From Vanrija pseudolonga (lineage: Eukaryota > Basidiomycota > Tremellomycetes > Trichosporonales > Trichosporonaceae): a DNA stretch of 64,000 nt. The translations under genes were made by a program, and so were the position numbers. This document shows, piece by piece, positions 36,322 through 47,370 of the stretch (the first letter of the stretch is position 1; the number at the start of each line of letters is the position of its first letter). The notes under the pieces are model-generated. The model was not told where the DNA came from, made no database searches, and was given only the letters and a program-made list of their open reading frames with translations. The stretch is taken from the NCBI RefSeq assembly GCF_020906515.1, contig NC_085849.1, forward strand, positions 3,844,001 through 3,908,000, written 5' to 3'.

Positions 36322-37095
36322 TTAGAACCGCTGCCCGCGATTCCTGCACTTGAGGTTGAGCCTGCACGGCCTGTCTGCGGCGGCCGCCATGTCCTCGACG
36401 ACGCGCAGCTCCTCGACGTGCTCTGCGAGCTCGTCTGGATGCAGGAGGCGCCGGTGGATTTCGCGCGGGGACGTGTCGCGCGATGCGACACTGCCGAACA
36501 AGTACTCGTGCTGCTCGGCCTCGCGCATCCACACGAGGCACGAGCGGTCTATTGTCGCGGACACGGGCGTGGTGGGGCTGGCCATGGGCGACGAGCTCGA
36601 CGAGGTGGACGAGCCGCTGCTGGGGGTGATGGGCAGCGGGGCGCTGCGGGGCGAGTGGCTGCTGCTGCTGCTGGTCGGCACGCTGCGGGTGGACGCTACG
36701 CTGAGGTGCGAGTATGCCTGGGTGCGCGAGACGGGCTGCGACGTGCGTGCCGCTGTCGAGGGGTAGATGGGCGCCGAGGGCTGCAGGGCTGACACGGGCG
36801 GTGGGGCTGCGCCGCGGCTGCTGGGCCCCGAGGCCGAGCCGCGGTGGAACGGCCAGCACGGGTCGTGCGGGAGCGCGCTGGCGCTCGAGCTGCTGCTCCG
36901 GTTGGTGTGGTACGAGCCTGCGCTGCTCGTGCTGCGGAGGCTGGTGGCGCTGAACCGCCGGTCGAGGTACGGCGTCTGGTCGGTGAGGAAGGGGTGCGAG
37001 CTGGGCGGCATTGTGCGGGGGGCGGCGGTGCGTGTTGTTGTTGTTGTTGTTGTTCTGGGCGGTGGTGGCGCCGGGGCGAGGTGGCGGGCCGACAT
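36322..37095 (-). CDS. Ser/Thr/Pro-rich hypothetical protein
   Basis: I do not recognise this gene. A single 257-codon frame starts at an ATG at 37095. The first 170 or so residues are low-complexity (Thr, Ser, Pro, Ala runs). The last 85 are more protein-like: SCLVWMREAEQHEYLFGSV, then REIHRRLLHPDELAEHVEEL, a probable amphipathic helix, and a basic end with two Cys. Its reality is supported by the change to ordinary composition at the C-terminus and by a long uninterrupted frame, but high GC content makes spurious frames common here. It may be a lineage-specific regulatory protein. Confidence 0.5.
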   Translation of the reverse strand: MSARHLAPAPPPPRTTTTTTTRTAAPRTMPPSSHPFLTDQTPYLDRRFSATSLRSTSSAGSYHTNRSSSSSASALPHDPCWPFHRGSASGPSSRGAAPPPVSALQPSAPIYPSTAARTSQPVSRTQAYSHLSVASTRSVPTSSSSSHSPRSAPLPITPSSGSSTSSSSSPMASPTTPVSATIDRSCLVWMREAEQHEYLFGSVASRDTSPREIHRRLLHPDELAEHVEELRVVEDMAAAADRPCRLNLKCRNRGQRF

Positions 37096-39354
37096 GTTGT
37101 CGGGCTGCTGCTGGCTATATGTTGTTGTCGTCGAGCAGGTGAGGAGTGAGTGAGCAATGTCGACTATGCCTTGACCATGATGGTGTCGCCGTCAGTTCCC
37201 AGCTTCGCAACGACCCGCCATCCCCTTTTGTAGCAGGGGTGTGGTGTTGAGAGCGAGCGAGCTGCGTGCGTGAGTGCTGCTGGCTCGGCGGTGCCGTCGG
37301 TCGTCGTCGTCGTCGTTCGTCGCCGTGCTGGTCTGGGTGCTGACCGTCAGAGGTCAGAGGATAAAGTTAGGCCCGATGGCAGCTGTGCCTTGGTGTGTCG
37401 TCGTGTCAGACAAAAGAGTTGGGCGATGCGCCCGAGGCTGGCAGTCGACTGGCCTCAACCACGTCCCATTCCTAAGACGTACGTTAACGGGTCGTCGTCG
37501 CGGTAGCAGCGGCGAGCGCGACTAGCTAGGGCTGACACGGCTGTACGACTTGGGCCGTCCCGTACCCCACCCTTAGCTGCAAACCCCATTGCATGAGACA
37601 CGCTGACAGGGGGACGGGATATTTCGAAACCAGGCACGCCGTCGTCGGGAAGGGGATGCAACAGCGTGCCGGCGCGAAACGTGCTGCTGGCTGTTCCCGT
37701 GTAAAGGTTACGAGCAGAGGCAGCAGCGCATAGCAGCACGACTAGCACCGGTGCGACATGAGACACTCTCGTACAGTGTCGGCATGGCCAATATACGGCG
37801 GCGCGACATGCCACACTCGACAACGTCCCCGACGCCACACTGCCATGTTGGTCGGCGCGTCGGTGCGTCTAGCGCGTCGGGGCACGTAGGCGTCGATCTG
37901 CTGCCATGATGCCAAGCAGCTGCTGCACCACCATCGCGTCCCCGCTCACCTCACCACGCCAGCCCAACTTGGTAGATATGAAGACACTGCCGATGTGAGT
38001 CACGGCCAAGTCACCTCGCCCGTCCCGTGCGGACCTGATTGATTTCGAGTGATCGCAATCACACACCGTTTACTGCTTCCAGAAGCCAGCGTCGGAAGAT
38101 AATAGCACCCTTCCCTGCTGATTATTGCGGTCATGTCTTGGTCTCTGGTCTCCCTTGTCTCCCACTTTCGCACAACTCGAGTCCACTTCGCACGACGCAC
38201 GCATATAGTCCCTGCGCAGCGCAGAGGGTCAGATCGGATCTCGTCTGTGCTTGTTCTCAACTACATCTGGCATGTGGTCGACGCGTCCCCCATGCCCGAG
38301 TATGCTGCATGCGGTATGGCATTGCTCTTGATCGACCAGCGGCCGCCAGTGTGTTGGGCAAGAGTAGCGGAGCAAAAGTCAATCGCGTCGAGAGGTGTCC
38401 ATGTTGCATCTGTTGGGTGGGTGGTGCGACTGACTGACTGGTGGTTGTTGTGGTGGAGGTGCCTGGCTGGCCGGCATGGCGGTGCGAGAGCCATTTTGGT
38501 GCGAGCAGTCACTCACTGCACTCACCAAACTTCTGCCAATTGCTTCCGCTCCACTCATCCTCCACCCTCTTAAGCATTTTTCCTCGTCGTTGCTGTTGCA
38601 TTCACACTTCAACCCTCACCGACCTCGACCGATGGAAACGTGACGACTAGGCGGCAGCACGCACGCACGCACGACTTACGCATGCACTGACACGACGGCG
38701 AGGTAGCCGCGCGCGCGCGGCGCGAGCTCGACGTGGCGGTCCTCGCCGTCGACTGCTTCCTTCCTCCTCCCCTCCCCCTCTTCCTCCTCCCTCCCCCAAC
38801 CCCCATCCCCCCGCGCACCTGCCCCCAGCAGGTGCCGCACGCTTCACCAGGCGCATTTGCCTAGGGCTCACCTACCTCCCCCGGGGTGCCCTTACTAGCC
38901 GCACTGGAAGAAAAACGGCTTAGGTCTAGACAACCTGTGTCGGCAGCTTGCTGCCGGCCGGCGTTTCGACGTCCACCCTCGACTTGCTTGGAGTTCGCTC
39001 CCTTTGGCTCGTTGAGGACTATACGTCGCTGATATTTTATTCTGCTCTACTCGAGACCACGTGGTATGCGTGCGGCGGTGGACCGGCGTACCTGTGTCAC
39101 TTGGTCTTGCGGGAGAGTCGGTAACGTCTAGCTTTTATCTATATGCATGTTATGGGATATGATACAATGGTGCTGTGCTCACGACGCCGCACGCCGCCTC
39201 CTCTGACGTGCGAAGGGTGCGAGTGCGAGTCGTTATCTATCGCACCTGCCGCCGGCGACCTCACTACGGCGGTCAAATGCGTCGTCCTTGTGACGCTCTC
39301 GCTCCCCTCCACACCGTCGCCATCCTCCATCTCACCGTCGGCACAACAACACAT
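37096..39354. other. 2.3-kb region without a recognised gene
   Basis: Between the Ser-rich orphan and the ANCHR-like gene, both minus strand. Open frames are short and have no domain character. A perfect stem CGGCAGC-TT-GCTGCCG lies at 38941-38956, just after a run of A/T-rich and purine sequence. This is the only structured element I could see, and it matches no snRNA, tRNA or 5S RNA that I know. Could host an unannotated RNA gene or a long promoter. Confidence 0.4.
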
Positions 39355-40468
39355 CTACACCTTCCGCGACCACGTAAACCGCTCGACCTTGTGCCCCTGC
39401 TCCTTGCCCGGGCCTGCGCCGTGGCCCTCGGCCCAGCACTCGCGGCAGTACAGGTCGCCGTCGCACCCGCGGCACCGGAGTTCGGCGTCCTTGTTGCAGA
39501 TTGCTACGGCCGTCAGCTTGCCGCTCGATGGCCCCTCCACGCCACGCCTGCCCGGCCCACTCACAGCACCAGCTATCCAGATCCTCGTCACGACCGTCGT
39601 CGTACCCCGGAATGTTCCATCCTTGACCCGGCGCACGGGGCGGCGGGCCGAGCGCGTTGCTGTCCTTGGGCTTGGGGTCGCGCGTGGGCGTGGCGGGGAA
39701 GAGACTCGGGCCCCGGAGGCCCAAGAGCGCGTCCATACGCGCCTTGGACTCGGCGTCGAGCGGCTCGTCGTCTTCGTCGACGAGATCGGGCAGCGTAGGC
39801 AGTGTCTGTAGGCCCGAGAGCGACGCCAGGGCCGCCGCCGACGCGTCGTCGTCGTCCTTGTTGTCGTCGCCAGCCTCGAGCCCCGCGGATACCCCAGCCG
39901 TGCGCGGGGCATGTGCCGACGGCCGGTTCAAGCTCTCTGCCGCTGCAGGAGCAGCCTCGTCTTCATCATCCTCGATCGCCGCCTCGGCCAAAGCACGCGC
40001 CAGGATCTCGTCCTCTGTTTCAAAGTCTTCGACCGCGGGTCCGTGGTCCAAGCTGTTGCTGGTGTTGTTTGCGGCGGCATTCCGCAGCTCTGCTGATGGT
40101 GCATGGTCCGGCGCGTCGAGAAAACCCGACGCGTGGGCATCGCGGAGGGCTGCAGTGGCTTCGCGTTCGAGGGCGGAAATGGAGCGGTGTGCAGTGGTGT
40201 CGTCATCACCGGCCACCACGCCGCCGGTAGGTACGGCCGCGGCGCCCAGACTGGCCAAGAGGGCCGCCACGTCGTCGTCCTCGTCCTGTGTCTCTGGCGG
40301 CAGCGAGTTTGCTATACGCTCGAGCTCTTCGTCTTCGTCTTTTGCTGCCTGTGCAGCTGCCGCTACAGATTCTGGTGTCGGTGCGGAGATGGTGGGGTCC
40401 AAGGGAAGTTTGGCTGGGCCCCCCCTCAGGGCACTAAGGCGCGCCCACAAGTCGTCGTCGTTGGGCAT
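39355..40468 (-). CDS. ANCHR/ZFYVE19-like zinc-binding protein
   Basis: Exons 40468-39565 and 39503-39355 give 350 residues. The N-terminus (MPNDDDLWARLSALRGG) resembles the ANCHR opening with its short helical motif. The middle is very acidic and Ala-rich, with repeated acidic helices (LERIANSL, ILARALAEA) that could be MIM-like ESCRT-binding segments. The C-terminus, formed exactly by splicing, reads [20 protein letters not shown] then YCRECWAEGH, a two-zinc B-box/FYVE-related finger nearly matching the human ANCHR C-terminal finger. In animals ANCHR holds VPS4 in the abscission checkpoint; that role in this fungus is inferred. Divergent from the carnitine acyltransferase. Confidence 0.78.
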
Positions 40469-41116
40469 GGAAGCGGAGGGGGAGGAGGGCAGATTGGCAG
40501 AGGCAAGAGAATGCTGGTTACCGGTTAATGCAATCGTCGTGTATCAAAGTGGAGGGTTGGCTGGCTGGCTGGCTGGGCGGGGGGGGAGTTATTATGTTGA
40601 TGGAATGTCCGATGATCCGACGAAATAGAGTGGCTGTGGTGGACGCTGGTGGGTGGCAACCAACAGTCACGGAGGGATTTACAATGGCGATTTGCCCGAC
40701 GCACTCGGGTGTCGTCCCAGGAACAACAATCGTCGTCACTGTCCACTGTACAGAATGGCCCCGCATCTCTCCGCAAAGAGTGACCAACCCCCACTCTTTG
40801 CCGCAGCGTGGTGGTCCTCAACGACGCCGCCCTCCTCCCTCCCCCTCCCCCTCCCCCTCCCTCGTCGCTCGTCGGTACTTGCCAGTAACCGGGTCCTGCC
40901 AGTGTCAAACGCGCGCAAACCTTGAACCCCGTAGGGGACGATCCGAGAGCCATTCTCAGCTACGACCCCCCCCCCCCCCCCTGTTTGGCTCGACCAACTT
41001 TGCTTGGCGCCGGCCCACCCACCCACTGTGCTGCCCCGCATTCTCACTTCCGACCGACGCAAGCCTCTCCCCTCCCCTCCCGACACACACCCTTCATAAG
41101 CAAGCAGCAGCAGACC
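40469..41116. promoter_or_regulatory. Divergent promoter region, ANCHR-like/carnitine acyltransferase
   Basis: About 650 bp between two divergent starts. Contains a GGCT tetranucleotide run at about 40557-40577, a CCTCCCCCTCCC stretch near 40840-40860 and a poly-C tract near 40966-40981. CT-rich sequence precedes the acyltransferase start. No known factor site was identified. Confidence 0.5.
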
Positions 41117-43528
41117 ATGTCACACATTTCTTCTCCGACAGCTTACCCCCCTGCCCAACCACCCATCCCCAGCCCCAGCCACTCGATGACATCGCGCGCT
41201 GCAGCAAACGGATCAAACGGCAACGCCAACGGCTCCGCAAACGGCCTCTTGTCGAGCCCACCCGTCCCAGCAGGCGCCCTCACCCCTAACCACGAGCAGG
41301 ACGAGGGCTTCCTCGCAAAGTACCCCAACGTCAGCGCAAAGCTCCCCATCCCAAAGCTCGAGGACACGTGCCGTCGCTACCTTGCCTCGCTCGAAGGCCT
41401 CCAGGAGCCAGAGGAGCACGCAAAGACCAAGGCCGTCGTCGAGCACTTTCTCACTTCGGGAGAGGGTGCAAAGTGGCAACAGCGCCTCGTCGACTATGAC
41501 CAGGGTGTAGACAGCTACATTGAGGAGTTTTGGTGTGAGTGGCAAACAAGGCCGTCGTGGCGATGGCGATGGGACAGATGACGCCCCCGCGAAGATTGCT
41601 GACATGGTCACTCCACAGACGAATCATACCTCTCGCACTCGGATTCGGTCGTGCTCAGCCTCAACCCCTTCTTTGTCCTGTCCTCGGACGTCACCCCACG
41701 CAACGACCCTCAGCTCTCACGTGCGTCGTCCCTCATCCTCTCGTCGCTCCTCTTCATCCACGACCTCCGCAATGGCGTCCTCAAGGCCGACAGCATCAGG
41801 GGAGCGCCCCTGGACATGAGTCAGTATGAGCGCCTGTTTGCCACTTCCCGTGTCCCCACCGAGACTGGCTGTCGCATGGAGACGTACGACCAGTCGCGCC
41901 ACATTGTCGTCATCCGCCGCGGACAGTTCTACTGGTTCGACGTCCTCGACTCCAAGAACCGCCCCATGCTTAGCGACCGCGAGATCTTGAGCAACCTCCA
42001 GGGCATCGTCGCCGACGCCGACAAGATCCCCGTCAACCAGACCGCCCCCAACGCCGTCGGTATCCTGACCACTGAGAACCGCAAGATCTGGTCGCGCCTC
42101 CGCGGCGAGCTCCGCGACTCAAACAAGCACAACGCCCGCTGTTTGTCCATTGTCGAGTCGGCACTGTTCGTCGTTTGTCTTGACGATGCCGAGCCCGCCG
42201 ACGTCGGAGACCTGTGCGCCAACTTCCTCTGCGGTGGCTACCGCCTCGAGCACGGTGTCCAGGTGGGCACGTGCCTCAACCGTTGGTACGACAAGCTCCA
42301 GATCATCGTCTGCAGCAACGGCGAGGCTGGTGTCAACTTTGAGCACACTGGTGTCGACGGCCACACTGTGCTGCGCTACGTCGGTGACGTCTTCACCGAG
42401 TTAGTTTTGCTCTTCGCCAAGACGATCAACCCGTCGACGCCCTCGCTGTTCAAGGCCAAGCTGTCGCCTTTCGCCAAGGGCTCCAAGACGCCCCGCGAGG
42501 CTGACGACATTGAGTGCGAGGCCGACACCAACCCCAAGAAGCTAGACTGGCGTCTCACGCCCGACCTCCGTGCCGGTGTCCGCTTTGCCGAGACGCGTAT
42601 CTCCGACCTCATCTGCCAGAACGACACCAAGGCGCTCGAGTTCCGCGGTTACGGTGGCAACTTTATCAAGCGCCACGGCTTCTCGCCCGACGCCTTTGTC
42701 CAGATGGCGTTCCAGGCTGCCTACTACAGCCTGTACGGCCGTGTCGAGTCGACGTACGAGCCGGCCATGACCAAGGCCTTCCGCCACGGTCGTACCGAGG
42801 CTATCCGCTCCGTCACCACCCCCAGTGTCAAGTTTGTCAAGACCTTCTGTTCCGAGACTGCTACTGCGGCCGAGAAGATTGATACCCTCCGCAAGGCCTG
42901 CAAGCGCCACACTGAGCTCACTCGCGAGTGCAGTGCCGGCCAGGGCCAGGACCGCCACCTGTACGCCATGTACTCGCTCATCCAGAAGGTTATCCATGCC
43001 GACGAGAAGGCCGGCCTGCCGAAGGAGTCTGTCCCTGCGCTCTTCACCGACCCGGGCTACTCGCAGCTTGCTTCGTCGGTGCTCTCCACCTCGAACTGTG
43101 GCAACCCTGCTCTCCGCCTCTTCGGTTTCGGCCCCGTGACCCCCGAGGGCTACGGTATCGGCTACATTATCAAGGACGAGGGTATCTCGGTGTGCATGTC
43201 GTCCAAGCACCTCCAGACGCGCCGTCTGCTCAAGACGCTCCAGGCGTACCTGCTCGAGGTCAGGAGTCTACTCATCCAGCTCTGGCGCGAGGCCAACGAG
43301 CGGCCTCAGGCGTTCGTCGACCACTCGGGTGTCATGCGCGACGCGCGTACCGGTCGCCGCCTTAGCGACCACGAGAAGGACGAGGAGGGACCGGGTGGTG
43401 CCGATGACGAGGAGGACTTCTTTGGCGGCTTTGGCTACTTTGACGTCGGTGCTAGCCAGGCGCTGGCCGAGCAGGGCAAGCGGAGGCGGCAGGCTGTCGG
43501 CAAGGTCATCCAGATTGCCGAGTACTAG
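41117..43528 (+). CDS. Carnitine O-acetyltransferase (choline/carnitine acyltransferase family)
   Basis: It transfers acetyl groups between CoA and carnitine, moving acetyl units between compartments during growth on fatty acids or C2 compounds. Exons 41117-41534 and 41619-43528 give 775 residues. The family opening PIPKLEDTCRRYLASLEGL is followed by FFVLSSDVTPRNDPQLSRAS. The catalytic His lies in NFEHTGVDGHTVLRYVGD (codon 42344-42346). The C-terminal CoA/carnitine lobe is complete. There is no mitochondrial targeting sequence and no peroxisomal SKL-type end (the protein stops IQIAEY), so it is probably cytosolic, like yeast Yat1/Yat2; YAT2 is the nearest guess. The N-terminal 45 residues are low-complexity Asn/Gly/Ser. 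Confidence 0.9.
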
Positions 43529-43833
43529 TGGTGTACGTACCGTACCCCAGCATCAGAAGGAGGGCACTTGCCCATTGTTATTATCTTTAGTTGTATTCGT
43601 AGTAGTTGAATGCAGTTGGCTTGTTACGCGGGTAGGAGGAGCACCACCAGGTGGGTCAGCCGGTCGGCTGCTGACGGCTGTTTCCTGCGTCAGATTGCGT
43701 CATTGGTCGTTGGGCGCGTCGTGTCGTGATGGTGACGGCGATTGAGTGAGTGACACTTAAGCTGATCCATTCCACTGCTGCACCCAACTCTTTCTCACGA
43801 CAACCAACACTACAACAAGCATCCACCGCCACC
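43529..43833. other. Tandem spacer
   Basis: Between the acyltransferase stop and the DsbA-fold start, both plus strand. The last 40 bases before the start are CA-rich. No other gene is seen. Confidence 0.5.
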
Positions 43834-44706
43834 ATGGGCCTCCCCCGCTCCCTCGCCTTCCTCCGCACCGGCACCGGCGGCCAGTCGCTCGAGGTGTAGG
43901 TGGCACCCACCCCAAGACGCACGCACTCCACTGACGCCGCGCGCAGCTTCATCGACCCCCTCTGCCCCCCCTCGCGCAACATTACCCGCTCGCTCGCCGC
44001 CAACGTCGTGCCGCATATCACCAAGGGCGGCAAGTACGAGGGCAAGCTGCAGCTCATTACGCGGATTTACCCGCAGCCGTTGTATGTGGCGTGGCACGCC
44101 TCCCTCGCCCTCCTTGTGCTGCATCGCTAACCCACACGCCCCCCAGCCACTACCTCTCGGCGTACCCGTCCGAGGCGCTCCTCGTCTTTGGCCAGGAGCA
44201 CCCCGACCTGTTCTGGGACTACCTTCTTGCTGTACGTGCCAACAGAGACCGATGAGGCGGGTCTGACGCCCCCAGACCTACGACATCCAGGAAAACTTCT
44301 TCAACCGCCTCGTGCTCGACAAGACGCCGCGCGAAGTCACTGCCGCCTACGTCGACGTCGCGGTCCAGGTCATCCAGAAGGCGGGCAAGCTGGGCGCCGA
44401 GAGCGTCGAGGTCGCCAAGGAGGCGCTCACGTCCAAGCTCGCCGTGCACGAGAAGAACAATGGCGGGTCGAGCGCCTTCCTCGACTTCAAGTTCTTGAGT
44501 GCGTCTGGCGTGAGGTGGTGGGCGCTGCTGACACACTCAGTCCGCGAGGGCCGCCAGAACGGTATCCACGTCACCCCGACCGCGCTCCTCAACGGCCTCG
44601 AGGACCCCGCCGTCTCGAGCGGCTGGGGCAAGGCCGAGTGGGAGCAGTACCTTGCGTAGGTGCTACCGTAGTGCCAAACTAACGCCGCAGCGACAAGCTC
44701 GACTAG
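43834..44706 (+). CDS. Thioredoxin-fold (DsbA-like) protein
   Basis: Six exons (43834-43895, 43947-44081, 44147-44231, 44276-44498, 44541-44655, 44691-44706) give 211 residues. After SLEVFIDPLCPPSRNITRSL, with a single Cys at the place of the DsbA active site, come LQLITRIYPQPFHYLSAYPS and LFWDYLLATYDIQENFFNRL. This order matches the fungal DsbA-like or thioredoxin-like family, related to kappa-class GST and HCCA isomerases. The usual CxxC is absent: only one Cys precedes PPS, so a classic dithiol oxidoreductase role is doubtful. No signal peptide was seen, so it is probably cytosolic. The terminal exon is only 16 nt. The function is unknown. Confidence 0.78.
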
Positions 44707-44801
44707 GATGAGGGCGGCGGCAGCGGCTTGGGCGCCAAGCCGCGGTTGTAGTACACGCCGCGTTGTAGTACGGTGATAACCAGAGTCTATAAGATGCATC
44801 A

Positions 44802-45668
44802 TCAAAAGTCGTCAATCGTGCGGTTGAGGTCCGCCTTGAGGTGGTCCTTCATGCCGGGCGGGAGGATGGGCTCGCCCTTGGCGTCGGTCACGTAGCCTGG
44901 GGTGTGAGTGGAGCAGTAAAACACCTGGTGCTTACGGAACGGCATCTCGATCGACTCGTGCTTGTTGAATGTGATGGTCGGGAAGTCGATAAACTTGATC
45001 TGGTCGAGGGGGACTGGGGGGTGTTAGTGGCGGCGGGGTGACTGCTTCCTCATTCCCTCCCTCCTTCGTCTTCGACTCGCACTCTCCCCTCCCCACACCC
45101 CACTCACCCTGGTCCTCAACGACAATCTTGGTGACCTTGACCGCGGTATCAGTAGTCATCTGCACGGGGCCAAGGTGGCGGCCCTCGAACCCGAGGCGGC
45201 GCAGCTCGCCGGTACGGTCGCGGGGCGGGTCGTCGCCGAGGATACCGCCGTACAGGAACACCTCGAACTTGTCGGCGTCGTCGGGGGAGATTACCTGCGG
45301 CGCGCGCGGGTCGAGCAGGCATACCCGCGCCTGCGGGATCGGGGGGTTACGCGCCGCGAGCATGTCGAGCACAGGGGCGGTGTGAAGGCCTGCCTTGGAG
45401 CTCGACGGCTTGGTCTCGAGGTACGACTTCAAGGGAGGGATGGAGGAGCTGGAGAGCGAGGTGAAGTCCACTTCGGAGTTCGGGCCCACGGCAACGAGCA
45501 TGTGCGCGTATCTGGGGTCAGTGGGGACCGGGAGGAGGAGGCTCACTCAAGGCGTACCCACTCCGGCAGGGCGCGCGTCGCCTCGTCGTCCTGCTCCATG
45601 TGCTCTGTCGTCAGCGGTGCTCGTCGCCGCACGCACGTACCGATAATGTACTTGAATCCTTTTGTCAT
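44802..45668 (-). CDS. SFM1: SPOUT-fold protein arginine methyltransferase Sfm1
   Basis: In yeast, Sfm1 methylates an arginine of ribosomal protein uS3 (Rps3) using a SPOUT fold, rather than the usual Rossmann fold. Five exons join to 220 residues, against 213 in yeast. The start is ATG at 45668 (MTKGFKYIIEHMEQDDEATR). Highly conserved blocks are present: ARVCLLDPRAPQVISPDDAD, FLYGGILGDDPPRDRTGELR, the SAM-binding trefoil-knot loop with GPVQMTTDTAVKVTKIVV, and IKFIDFPTITFNKHESIEMP. The C-terminus is PILPPGMKDHLKADLNRTID. It is divergent from the L10K-like gene with 233 bp between starts and convergent with the DsbA-like gene, 95 bp away. Confidence 0.93.
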
Positions 45669-45901
45669 GGCTGCGTGCTGCGTGCTGCGGCTGCGATGGG
45701 GCAATAACAAGCTCGACGCGGTCCATCTCGCCAGAACCAGAAATGGTCACTCACCGCCGCCGAGATTTCTCCACCTCCACCACGCGGGACTAAAATCTCT
45801 GACATCAGATTTGGGTGGCCCACCCACATCAACATCGACGACGGCGGTCAACATCTCGCTCGACCACCCCATACACCACCCCACCCCACCCCACCCCAAC
45901 C
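45669..45901. promoter_or_regulatory. Divergent SFM1/L10K promoter
   Basis: 233 bp separate two divergent starts of small genes linked to ribosomes or the nucleolus. A CACCC-type repeat (CACCCCACCCCACCCC) lies at about 45877-45897, immediately before the plus-strand start. Confidence 0.6.
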
Positions 45902-46248
45902 ATGGCTCAAGGCGCAGCCAAGGGCCTCAAGGCGAAGAAGGAGTCGGGCGGCCGCAAAAAGGGCGGCAAGCTCCCCAAGGGCCGCCGCGAGTTTGCGCCC
46001 AAGAAGCTCGACCATGTGCGGGAGAAGATCACGACCAAGGTGGGTCGCCTGCCTCCCTTGACCATAACTTGCGCGGCTAACGCCGCGCGCAGAAACTCTC
46101 CTCCAAGATCAACAACTCGATCGAGAAGCAGATGGTCAACGCCGCGTCTAGTGGCAAGCTCACCATCATGAAGAACAAGGGCGACCTCGAGGCGTGAGTT
46201 GTGTTGCTGGGGAGAGCTGACGATGACAGCGGCAAGGGCAAGAAGTAG
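45902..46248 (+). CDS. UPF0390/L10K-like small basic protein
   Basis: Exons 45902-46039, 46093-46193 and 46230-46248 give 85 residues. The protein starts MAQGAAKGLKAKKESGGRKK, then KGRREFAPKKLDHVREKITT and a helix with INNSIEKQMVNAASSGKL, ending GKGKK. This is the layout of the UPF0390 family (DUF2462; human C19orf53, 'Leydig cell tumour 10 kDa'). It is a highly basic, probably nucleolar protein of unknown biochemical role. The last exon is only 19 nt. Without joining the three exons the gene is easily missed. Confidence 0.85.
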
Positions 46249-46632
46249 CCTGCGGGTGCACGAAGCGCGACTGCATAGATCGAGGCGGACTGTTGTACGA
46301 TACATGTATGGCTTGGTGGAGTTTGGAGCGCCGCTGGTCGAAGGCGATGGACTGGGAGAGCTTGACTGCCGGTCGGACAGGCTAGTCCGGCCTTGCCACT
46401 GACTGACTTCCGATCGTCTGACCCGACTTTACGGCCAGGCAGTGAATGACGGGTGCACAGGCGGAAACGCGATCCGTATCAGCATAAGTAGCAGTCACAG
46501 ACAAGTCATCAACCCGAGCCTGCGCGCAGATTGGCAGCTTACATCCCCTGCTGCTGCCTTCGCACCCTCCCCCTAGTCCCAACCTCCCCCACCACGCAAG
46601 CCCAATGAATCAATGCATATCTACTGTACGGC
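46249..46632. other. Convergent spacer
   Basis: 3' ends of the L10K-like gene (plus) and mitochondrial uS12 (minus). No gene or repeat was recognised. Confidence 0.5.
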
Positions 46633-47370
46633 CTAAGGGCTCTTGGGCTTCTTGACTGCGTGATGTCAGCTGCGGTGCCAACCTACGCGCCAGCAAACTC
46701 ACCGCCGTACTTCGACCTCGACTTGGTGCGGCCCACCACACCGTGCGTGTCGAGCGCGCCACGGACAATCTTGTACCTGGGGGTGGGTGTGAGTACTGCG
46801 TCTACCCAAGGCCGCATGCCGCCCCGCTCGCGCACAGCGCTGCGCGCTGGCGCTCGCTCGCACGCCCGACTCACTTGACACCGGGCAAATCCTTGGTACG
46901 TCCACCACGCACCAGCACAACGGCGTGCTCCTGCAGGTTGTGTCCCTCTCCGGGGATGTACGCGATCGTGCTCTTGCCCGTGCTGAGCTTGACACGGCAT
47001 ACCTTACGCTGCGCCGAGTTGGGCTTACGCGGCTTGACAGTGTAGACCTTTGTCAGGACACCCTTGCGCTGCGGCGCGCCCTCGAGCAGGGGGGTGGGCT
47101 TTTTCCGTGTCCTCGGCTTGCGGCATCCGCGGATGACTGTGGGTGTCAGCTGTGCGAGGAGCATCAACTAGCAAGCTACACACCCTGGTTCACGGACGGC
47201 TTGGACGCCGGCGCCGAGGCAGAGAAGGCGCGGACCGCGGCAAGAGGCTGCGCGACGGGCGCCAGGCGAAGCCGAGACGACGAAGCGATGGGCTGCGCGC
47301 GCGACGCAGCGCGCACAGACAGCTGCGTGAACGACGAGGTGAGGGCCGCGACGGCTCCGCGGGCGAACAT
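46633..47370 (-). CDS. Mitochondrial ribosomal protein uS12m
   Basis: Small-subunit protein at the mitoribosomal decoding centre. Exon 1 starts at 47370 with a classic targeting sequence ([20 protein letters not shown], Arg/Ser-rich, no acidic residues). The mature part matches bacterial S12: [20 protein letters not shown], then [20 protein letters not shown], the [19 protein letters not shown] block and [20 protein letters not shown]. The conserved KPNSAQRK and [10 protein letters not shown] segments are intact. Four exons; the terminal exon (46655-46633, 23 nt) encodes the final KKPKSP and the stop. About 180 residues. Divergent from NOP4. Confidence 0.95.

Noticed and set aside
37455-37838. 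127-codon minus-strand frame with a hydrophobic start
   Set aside because: Looks slightly signal-peptide-like, but the rest has no structure, no neighbours in frame and no family resemblance.
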